DNA from: Xiphias gladius
Taxonomy: Eukaryota > Chordata > Actinopteri > Istiophoriformes > Xiphiidae
Length of the DNA stretch: 64,000 nucleotides
Assembly (NCBI RefSeq): GCF_016859285.1
Contig: NC_053403.1
Coordinates: 3,602,948-3,666,947, forward strand
Direction: 5' to 3'
In this document: positions 1-9,300 of the stretch, in pieces
Numbering within the stretch: position 1 is the first letter of the stretch
Layout of the letters: each line of letters begins with the position of its first letter
Program-made: the position numbers and the translations under genes
The notes under the pieces: model-generated
Database searches by the model: none
Seen by the model: the letters and a program-made list of their open reading frames with translations, nothing else
Told to the model about the DNA's origin: nothing

Positions 1-132
1 TGATATTAAAATACACTTTCTGACGGTACTTACATACTTTTACTTAAGTAACGTTTTTGATGCAGGACTTTTACTTGTGATGGAGTACTTCTACTTAAGT
101 AAAGGATCCGAGTACGTCTTCCATCACTGCAT
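1..132. repeat. end of an ACTTAAGTA-type fish dispersed repeat
   Basis: The stretch contains repeated ACTT/AAGTA words: TTTTACTTAAGTAA, TGCAGGACTTTTACTTG, then CTTCTACTTAAGTAAAGGAT and a CTTCCATCACTG end. This is the pattern of a very common non-autonomous repeat in percomorph genomes, probably a DNA-transposon derivative. Related pieces occur at about 1195-2062, 6600-6830 and 13855-13935. The left part lies outside the window. The family assignment is from memory of similar fish repeats. Confidence 0.6.
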
Positions 133-393
133 CCCTAACTTAAATAAAGGTGGGGCCGTAGCCCGAGTACCTATGTTAACCCTTCTATGAAATTATAGTT
201 AGTTGGTAATAATTGAGGTGATTTGGCTGATAACAGCAAAGAGTGGAGGTCACAATAGGTGTAAACAGCATCTTCCTTATCTCATAAACTAACTGACTTT
301 GTGGTACACCGCTAATTGTTTGTCAGTTAACCCTTGAGGCCATAAAGGGCAGCAGGACCGCAGATGATGGCAGCTACACGCCGGGGGACTTAC

Positions 394-738
394 CTCTTTC
401 CTGGGTCCCTGTTTGAGATGATGAAGGGTCAGTGAGGTTTGCGTGCCGGCAGGGAGCTCGGTACCGGGCTGAGCCGCGGGTCTGTTAGCAGAAGAGGCCG
501 TCAGAGGGCTGTTGTTGTTGTGGTCGGACAGGCGGACGTTGGGACTGTTCCTCGGAGGTTTCTGGTGCTGCAGCGGCGCTGTCGACCGCAGCTTCCTCCC
601 TCCTTTCTTCAGCAGCGCCTGCCTCGCTTTGTTGCCCGTGTTCACCCCGTCGTTGCTGGAAATCAGCGTTACCGGATTGTTGTTTTCGACGTTGCCGATG
701 TTGGCTTCATCGCTGTGAGCCGGAGATCCGTCCAACAT
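394..738 (-). CDS. first coding exon of an unidentified gene (partial)
   Basis: An open frame of 115 codons starts at an ATG with G at -3. It ends exactly at a good splice donor, AAAGAG followed by GTAAGT (donor at 393-388), in phase 0. The frame continues into the intron without a stop for a further 34 codons, so the donor is what defines the exon. The predicted N-terminus is polar and low in hydrophobics, with an Asn/Ser-rich start, a basic patch (KARQALLKKGGRKLR, about residues 37-51) and Pro/Asn/Ala stretches, so it looks disordered. There is no signal peptide or recognisable domain. GC is higher here than in the flanks, as expected for a promoter-proximal exon. The rest of the gene lies off the left edge. 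I do not recognise it. It could also be an untranslated or chance ORF. Confidence 0.45.
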
Positions 739-1194
739 TTCTCTGGAGTTGCGAAAACATAAACAGGCTGTGAAATTCCTCTGCGGCTAAGTTTTTTTTT
801 TTTTTGCTAACAACGTCACAAAGCTAACAGTTAGCTAAGTAGATAATACAATTTCGTATCCAAGTTGCCCTCCCGCAGAAAAAATTATTTAACGTATATA
901 ACGTTATATTCTCGTCTCAGAAGTTTCTGCGTGCAATTTTTTTTGTCGGGTTTTAATTATTTCTGCTGCTAAAAATGTCGACAGACGTCTTATTCCGAAA
1001 TGGCGCGTCCGTGCAAGTGAGCTTGTAAAAGCAGCGGTAGCACAAATGCTAATTTAGCCACAATCAAAAACATGACGTCCGGGGAGGACTTTCAAAATAA
1101 GACTGCTTATTGACAACCGGGCAAAGCACAGAGACCCATTGCCGACTGCTGCATCTGCAGGGCGTGAAATTTTCACAGTCTGGAAAGGGATCGG
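739..1194. other. intergenic, probable promoter side of the left-edge gene
   Basis: No ORF is supported. The stretch holds a T-run near 790, several short CTAACAGTTAGCTAA-type inverted words and scattered CpGs. It sits upstream of the candidate exon at 394-738, so its 5'UTR and promoter probably lie here. No TATA box stands out. Confidence 0.35.
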
Positions 1195-2062
1195 CAGTAG
1201 AAGAGTAACTAAGTACGTTTACACAAGCACCGTACTTAAGTCCTAATGTGAGGTACTTTTACTTTACTTGAGTATCTTCTATTCATGCTACTTAATATGC
1301 CACAGCTCAGAGGGAAATTGTGTACTTTTTACAGCCCCACAAATATCTGACAATTATTGGTGATTTTCGAAATCAAGATATTTACATAGGAAACATGTGG
1401 AGAGATAATATAAGATGATGCTTTGCTATAGATTAAACTACACAACAGTTTATACAAGTTGATCTTAAATTTTACTTAATTAATCTCTCAGTAGATTGAC
1501 TAATTAATTAATTAATTGGCCATATCAAGATTTTCTTTTGCCACGTGAATATTTTAATAGTGTTTCAAAGACTTCTCCACACTCCTCCACACAAATTTAA
1601 ATATACAGGATTGAAAATACCGGAATCGGCATAGAAAACACCGATGATGTTTTTACATTCTTAATTGCAGAATGGAAAGTCCCTCCAGGTTGCAGATGAC
1701 ATTAGTACCGAATGGTCATAATTGTTATTGAAGCGTTAATGTAATAATATAATAATATTATAATCCTTTTATTGTATTATTGTCATTAATGAGATTATTG
1801 ATACATGCGGAAGAAACATTTCATTCTTGTAGCTGGTCTTATATATGATGTATTGCATTTTTTTTAAACTGAATAAATGTTTTGCATGTAAAAGGTTGAT
1901 TCGCAAAGTAACTATAACGTTCAGATAAATGTAGTGGGGTAAAAAGTACAAAATGTTAATAATGGGGGGGCCTATTTTGTAGCATAAAGTACAAGTACCT
2001 CGAATTCTTGCACCTTAATTACTGTACTCGAGTATGTACTTCATCACTCTTCGTCGGTCCTG
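1195..2062. mobile_element. non-autonomous repeat with ACTTAAGTA-like ends
   Basis: Both ends carry the same motif in opposite orientation. The left end reads AAGAGTAACTAAGTACG then GTACTTTTACTTTACTTGAG. The right end reads AAAGTACAAGTACC then GTACTCGAGTATGTACTTC. The interior is AT-rich, with TAAT repeats near 1500 and 1740-1790, and has no supported coding sequence. It resembles the short non-autonomous DNA elements common in percomorph genomes. Exact ends and any target-site duplication could not be fixed by eye. Confidence 0.5.
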
Positions 2063-3382
2063 ACCGCACCATATTAACGGTGCGTTGTTATTTCAACACT
2101 ATTATTTTGTAGACAAGTTCTCCGAACTTCCGGTATTATTCTGGGTAACTCGACACGTCTCTTCTTCCGTTGTTGGGGGGCTGTTTCCGGTAAAAGGGCT
2201 GTTCGCCAACCTCGTCCCTTCGGTGACGTATTACCTTTTGGTGGGGCCAGAACTCTGCTCAACTGCGGTGGGCCGGGCCGGCGCGTTAATGTTTGTTGAG
2301 AGGTTGTGTGGGATCGAATTGCTTTAGTTTCTCTTTATGGCTGCGTGTCGAGTCAGCAGTCAAGAGAACCTCAGGCAAGGTGTTATCAATCCATCAAAGG
2401 TGAACCGTGAGGCTGCAGCCCACAGTTATCTTTATAATCAATACGTCTCGAAAGTTGCTTTCTCTAATAATGAATTGTTCTTGTATAAAATGTCAGAAGA
2501 TTTTAAAACTGTTTAACACCCAAAGATGTTGCGTTTACTTTTATAGAAAACTGGAGGAAACTGGCTCGTAATCACATTGTCCATTTTTGGCATTTCTGCC
2601 ACCCAGGAGGCCAAACTGGTCTGTTTTCCTGGCCTTTACTGGTGTTCCTGGAGGACTGTGTGACTCAAGAGTTTTTCTTTTATATAAAACGCTCTATATA
2701 AATTAAGTTAGTCTGGCCCCGATTGTAACTCGTGAGGACTGCTGCTGTTTTGTAATAAATTACCAAATACAGTATGTAAAGGTATGTACCAACAAACACA
2801 CATGCACTGACGCTAAACACAGGTTTGGCATCACACGGTTTTACTGTAGAAAACGTTTGACCCCTTTTTGTTCCCAACAGACCCCAAACTCACCTGCTTA
2901 ACATTCAGTAAAATGTACGTCTCTGTGCGCGTCTTCGCTACGTCTACACCGTCATCCTTCACGTTAGAGCCAGGATGAACTTGTTCAAACAACACTGACA
3001 ATAAATTGGTGGGCTGGTACTTTTTTTTTTTTCTCATACAGTACATGTTTTAAGTGCACAAAATTCTTAAAAACTATCAATTGTGAGTGTGAAAAACACA
3101 GGCCTTTTAATCCACTACATAATAGGCTAATAAATATTTGGCAAAGAGAACCAAGAAACTGAAAGGAAAATCTGAAACTCACATGGGAGGAAATATTAAA
3201 GGTTTTTTTCAGTACAAAAAATAGGTATATAAACAATATACAAATCAAACAAACATCTAAGTATCCATCCCTGTGAGTGCAGTACATATCATTTATCACC
3301 ATGACATCTGAAGGCAAATAAAAGAGACACGGAGGGTCTTGGAGGTGGTGCTTCGCCCGGGCGTTGGAGGCAGCATCGGGGC
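2063..3382. other. crip2 downstream region / 3'UTR, no other gene seen
   Basis: This stretch lies downstream of the crip2 stop codon on the minus strand, so its right part must include the 3'UTR. Several ORFs of 60-130 codons occur on both strands but none has splice context, a recognisable domain or biased composition. A CpG-richer patch at about 2060-2300 includes GGTGACGTATTACC, a CRE-like word. It could be a small regulatory element, but nothing more can be said. Confidence 0.35.
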
Positions 3383-6300
3383 TCAAGGCTGGGCTTCGGC
3401 TTCAGGATCGTCGTAGATGTAGCTGCCGATGCCTCCAGTGTTCACACCTGCGGAAGAACAGGGGACACAGCCTTTACCCCAAAAGGGTCACTTCAACCAC
3501 GTAACTAAATTCCTACATGAAAAAAAAACCTACATGTCCCTACATGTGGTATCGAGCCATGTAGAAAGTTCTGGCTCTCTGTGGAGAGGTTTTCAGGTAG
3601 TTCTCTCTGGGACTTCTTTAATTATTCCAGTATATTTAAAAAACAAAAAACAACATTCAACAGCAACTTGTCTTCTGAGAAACAAAGTCCCAGTTACTCT
3701 GGATAATCCACAACCCACAGAGTGAACCTTTTTGCATTGGAACTGCTTTCTATGGACATAGTAGTCCCTACGAAGGCTCGACAGTGCTGTTGGTTTTTTT
3801 GCAAATGTTTTTTTTTTTTAATGCTTTAAGAAACAAAAGCAAAATTGCATTCCCCCTGTTGTAATAGGAGCGGAGGCCGCAGGGAGATCTGAAAAACTTC
3901 CGAAAAGCAAATCAACTAAAAGAATCTGCATAGCTAGAGTTACGTGAGAGAAAAAATAAAATAAAAAACTTTGCGAGAGCTTCGTTTAGACTAATCCTTG
4001 AAAACAGGGCACAAGAACAAGTAATCCTGATATTTTTCTGCTGTAAAGGCTGATGGCCGCTGACAGGAGACACTGCAAAAAACACAGCATTTTGGATAAA
4101 TAGATTCAGAAATTTACATAATGGAACAATTGAGTGGAAAAATCAAACGTGGGAAGAAAAATTTTCGGTCAAAATCAGCCCAAAATTTTTGTACAGCTCT
4201 TGTAAAAGTATCTTGATCGGCTTCTGCCAGCTGTTAATTTCCTTTTGCAGACTGATGACTGCGGACACGGAGGTTCAAGGACAGTCACTCTCTCTAAGCA
4301 CCAGCCCACCCCGCTGCCCAAAGCCCTGTGCAGCGCTAAATGTGTCCCCGACTTCTTACCTTTGGGTCCGAACAGCACAGCGTAGCACGGTTTGTGGCAG
4401 TACGGCTGTCCATCATGCTGTAACACAAAGGCAATAGTCACCACTCATGGTGTCTTTAACGACCTAAACTTTCAGCAACGTAAGATCATCATTAATATCT
4501 GAGAAAAAACGACAAGAACTGGATGAACAAGTGTAGATTTTTATCAGTCCGAAACGCTTTTGAGACGTTTGGTCAGAAATCTGTCATCCGAATATATCAA
4601 ATCATGACATGTACTTCCAGGTTCTGCCTGTAAAATTAAATGGAGAATGAAGCATGATTTAGTGCGTGTTTCGTGACGGGCCAGTTTTATAAGATGAGGG
4701 TGTGGTGTGCCTTAGTGGACGCCTAACTGGAGTTCACAGTGGTACGATGGCCCTTGGACCACTACAAAGAAATGTACTTTTCTAAGATTCAGCAGTCATG
4801 ATGAAAGGGTTCACTTTTTTGTTTTTATACACTCTTTGAATGTAAAAACTGAGTTTTTTCAGTCTGTGGTCAATTTAAGCACTAAAATCACAGAAATACT
4901 GGGAATTACAATTTTTTGAGTGACACCCCCCCCCCCAGTATCTCACCTCTGCGTGGCTGCCCGGAGCCAGAGTCTTGCTGCATCTCTCACAGCGCAGACA
5001 GGGCCGGTGCCAGTTCTTCCCGAGAGACGAGACCTTCTCAGCTGTACACACACACACACACGCACACACACACACACACAAAATCATGAAGATAGTCACT
5101 ATGGCAACTAGCCGACTCGGTTACTTAGACATGTTCCGACACTCATGCAACGTGCAAAAAGAGAGATATGAAGACACAGGATGTGCTCACCAAAATATAC
5201 CGTCTTGTTGCATCTGGGGCAGATGTTGGGTCCTCCAGAGAAAGACGAAAAGCTTGCAGCTGGAAAAGTAACACTGCATTGAATTGATCGGCAATAGGTG
5301 AGCATTATTATTCTGTTATGGAGATTTACAACTTTTTAGGATGAAAACACACACACACACACAAAGTCGAGTTGGAAGATTGGGACAATTACACATGTTT
5401 TTGATGTTCCGGCTCTGAGCTTCAGCACGTTTAATTTGAAGTAAAAGAGTGGATACTACATTAAAGTGCCAAGTCTCAGCTTTAATTTGAGCAGGTTTAC
5501 GTCAATATAGCGAGAACTGTGTGGGAGATATAGCCCTTTAAACACACAGCGCCCAACTCTGAGCCACATGTGAGCTTTTTTGTGCATGAACTAACACTGA
5601 AACGACAGACAGCAGGCCAAGAAACTTTTAGCAGTGAAGTCTCCAATTACTCTTGAAGCCCTAATATTTGGACACAGTGTGTTTAGTGACCTAAACTAAA
5701 CCTTATACCTCCTAATCTGTCCAGAGAGGATTCTACTCTAGCAAACACTGAATTTCTCTTCCTAACATGACAGTTTTTCTAGTTTTTGATGCACATATTT
5801 CTCACCCTTCACTGGTCCCCGTGCAGGAGCTTTTTTCTCCTGCTCTGGCTTGGCATCTGTTTCCACGGAAACGGCTGCGGGGGCTTCATTGACGGGATTG
5901 TCATACACGTAGGACCCAGCTCCGCCGATGTTCACGCCTAAAACGCACGCAAACGTTGCTTTTACAAACCCGGCAGTGGTCAATGCATATCACTTACACT
6001 GAAGGGTCAACAAGAAGAAACTGCACCTTTTGGCCCAAAGAGGGCGGCATAGCAGGGCTTGTGGCAATAAGGCTTCCCATCATGCTGTAAAACACAAGAG
6101 GGAGGGACAGTAAGCAAAGGCATCCATTCCTTTTAAGTCTGGGAGTGAATCTAAGCTAAACCACCTTTTTTTTTTACTGTACTGACACAGAGTGGAAAAG
6201 GTTAGTTGAACACATTTTTCTTTTGTTTGGATTCACTTTACTCCAAATGACAAACGATCCAGGACTTAGTCACAGGAGTTTATAAGACTTGTCTGCTCTC

Positions 6301-9300
6301 TGTTATTTGCTCTTTTCACACCGTTTGTAACACATGGTAACAGAGCTAAATATCAGTATAAATCCATTCTGTGACCTGTTTACCACAATTTATTTTATCA
6401 TTCCCCTTGAAATGTCACGCTACTCTCCTTCTTCATAACTACGTGCTGATGCGCCTTTTCCAGTAAAACGTCCTTGGCTTCGCTCGCCATTTATATATTT
6501 TTTGACGGGAAATATTCAACACTGGCGGCTTCGTCTTTCTATTGATGCGATGTGTTTTCTCATTCAGACATAGATTTACATCAGCTTAAAGTTCATTATG
6601 GGGTTTATTTAGTAAAAAAGAAAGTAAGTATGCATATTGCAGTACACTATAATTTGAAGATACTTTATGTGAGTATTTTCTCATACTTCACCTCATAGTC
6701 ACCTCATACTTTTACTCCACAACTTTTGGGAGGGAAATACTGTAATTTTTACTCAATTACAATTTTACAATGATCTAATAACTATAGTAACTAGTTACAT
6801 CGCAGGTTAAGATTTTACATGCAAAACATATGATCACCTTCTAAAATATGAAGCACGGGGGTAGATTAAACATCCCAGCAATGGGAAAATAGTTATCAGT
6901 TCCAACTCAACCAGCTACAACGCTTACTACACCTGATGTTTTACGGTTCATTTTTTCAGCAGATTTGGGTTCGTTTGGGTTCCGGTTGTCTCCGTGCAGC
7001 TGATTGGTGCCATATGACTTTTACTTGGACAAGCTACATCAAAAAAACAGCTGTTATAAATATGAATAAACTGTTCCGAGTACACTTGATGTGAACAGAT
7101 CCTCAAACTAAAGGCTGATAAATAACTTTTTTTGGCCCTTGATGACAGAGTATGTAACCTCAACAGGACGTACGTGCCACTGCTTGTACAGTCATCACAA
7201 TGGGAGAGTCAGCAACGTGACTGTACAAGTCTGACCACGTGATAAACTTCCTGCCGAGGTTACGGTATGTATCTGAAACAACCTACAGCCTGTGACAGCA
7301 AGTAGTTTAGCTTTTCTACATGATAAATTCCTAAAGTTACAGCATTTGATCTACTCACCAGGTAGATCCTTCCCTCTCGCCTATGATAATTTATAGCCTA
7401 AAGTTGAGAACAGTTTATTTTAAAGTGAGATAAAGTGGAAGTTTTAAAGTGGAAGTCCTGAGGTCTGCGCCTCTTACCTCAGCGTGGCCTCCTGGATTCA
7501 ACGTCTTGTTGCAGCGCTGACATTTCAGACAGAACTTGTGCCAGTCCTTCCCTAAAGACGACACCTTCTCCGCTGTGGAAGAAGAAGAAGAGACAGAAAT
7601 CGTGAATTTACATCAAACTGCATCGTAAAATTACACTGTCCCGTGCTCATGGGGCGTCAAGCCCTCGCCTACAGTTATAAGCTTCACACCCTCATATGTT
7701 TAGCCAAGCTTTACTCAATCCTGGGTGGCCAGGTTTTAATGAGGTACCCCAAAAAGTGAATAAATTCCAACTATAAAAGCACCAAAAGACAGAATCAAGG
7801 TCCGATCGTTCAAGCTGTATCCAGAGGGGTCAGATACATACAGTACAGTATTTGGCCACATTACTGAAAAGTGTTTACAGGAGGTGCACAAACACAAATG
7901 GTCCAGAAAACGAAAAGCCAACATTTTAACAGCCTTGTAAAAAAAAAAAAATGCTTAACAGACATAGTGAACTACTGATATTTTTACAAGATGTACCAAG
8001 AAAAGAAAAGAAAAAAAAGAAATTTTGGGAATTAAAAAAAAATGAAAAAAACACACACAGGAACATTCAAAACATTGGCTCCCAACAAACAGCTATATAG
8101 AAAGGCAGGAAAGGAGTTCAATGCAGCAGAGGAAGAAAAAAAAAATTATATATATATGTCGTGCTCAACTTGTACACAAATGCGGGCCCTAAGAGGCAAA
8201 AGAAACACAACAGCACTAAGACTTGACAGCTTCTAAGAAATGCAGTGCTTTTCCAGCTTGGCATTCATCCTCAGACAGCATTTGCCTTTTACTTTGAACA
8301 GCTCTCCTCCCTTTTACGTGCATGAGTGAATTAATCAACATGATATCTTCAAACAGGCTGATTTTAACACCAGATGTGAAGGAGGTCAAAAATGAAAATG
8401 CAACTATTTACTTAGACACAATTCAATCCTGGCATGCGCCGTTATTCGGATTTAGGGAGGGAATGATCTCGTGTTGGTGTGTACAGCGCAAACAGCTATT
8501 TCATTTTTTGAATGAACGAGACATAAGTAAAAAAAAGTTACAGCGCAGCAGTTTGTTCCATGATCACGAAGGCCATTGCAGTCTAAGTGACAGACGGCAG
8601 TTGACGGGCATTTGAGAGCTCATATCAATCTGAAGCACATTCCTTCCACTGCCTTCTGAAGGGCAGCGCGATGACTCATATCAATTCTAACTTTATGTAG
8701 GACCTTATCCCTAAGTACGTTCCCCCATCCCTGCAACGTAATTGACGCTACATTTTGTTTTATCCCTAACTATCACAGCTTCCTAACCTAAATCTAAACT
8801 TAATGCTAAACTTAACCAGCAAAAAAAAACAAGTTTTAAAGGACTAGTTAGACACTTTGGGATCAATCAAAACCACTCTCATGAGTGTCTGTTAACTATG
8901 AATTTGCAGCCGGCAGCTGGATGGCTTAGCTTAGTAATAAAGACTGGAAACACAGGGAAGCAGCGAGCCTGCCTCAGTCCAAAGGTGACAAAATCCACCT
9001 TCCAGCGACTGCGAGCTCACTAATTAAAACGTTACATCTCGTTTTTTTAATCAAAACCAAAGGAGGAAAAATGACAATTCACCATTTTGTTATTTACTTG
9101 ACTACTTCTTGGCCAGGAAAAGGTGCCATGCAGCTGCCTGATATTTCAAGGGAGTTACTACTCCTGGCCAAGAAATAGTTGTGTTGCTAGTAGGTGGATT
9201 TTGTTACGGCGGACAGAGACAGGCTAGCTGTTCCCCCCTGCTGGCAGTTTTTATGATAAGCTAAGTTAGCCGGCTGCTCCTGGTAGCTTCATACCTGGCG

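Noticed and set aside
2085-2327. 80-codon plus ORF in a CpG-richer patch
   Set aside because: No domain, weak start context, and an overlapping ORF of similar length on the other strand. A small regulatory or CpG patch is the better reading.
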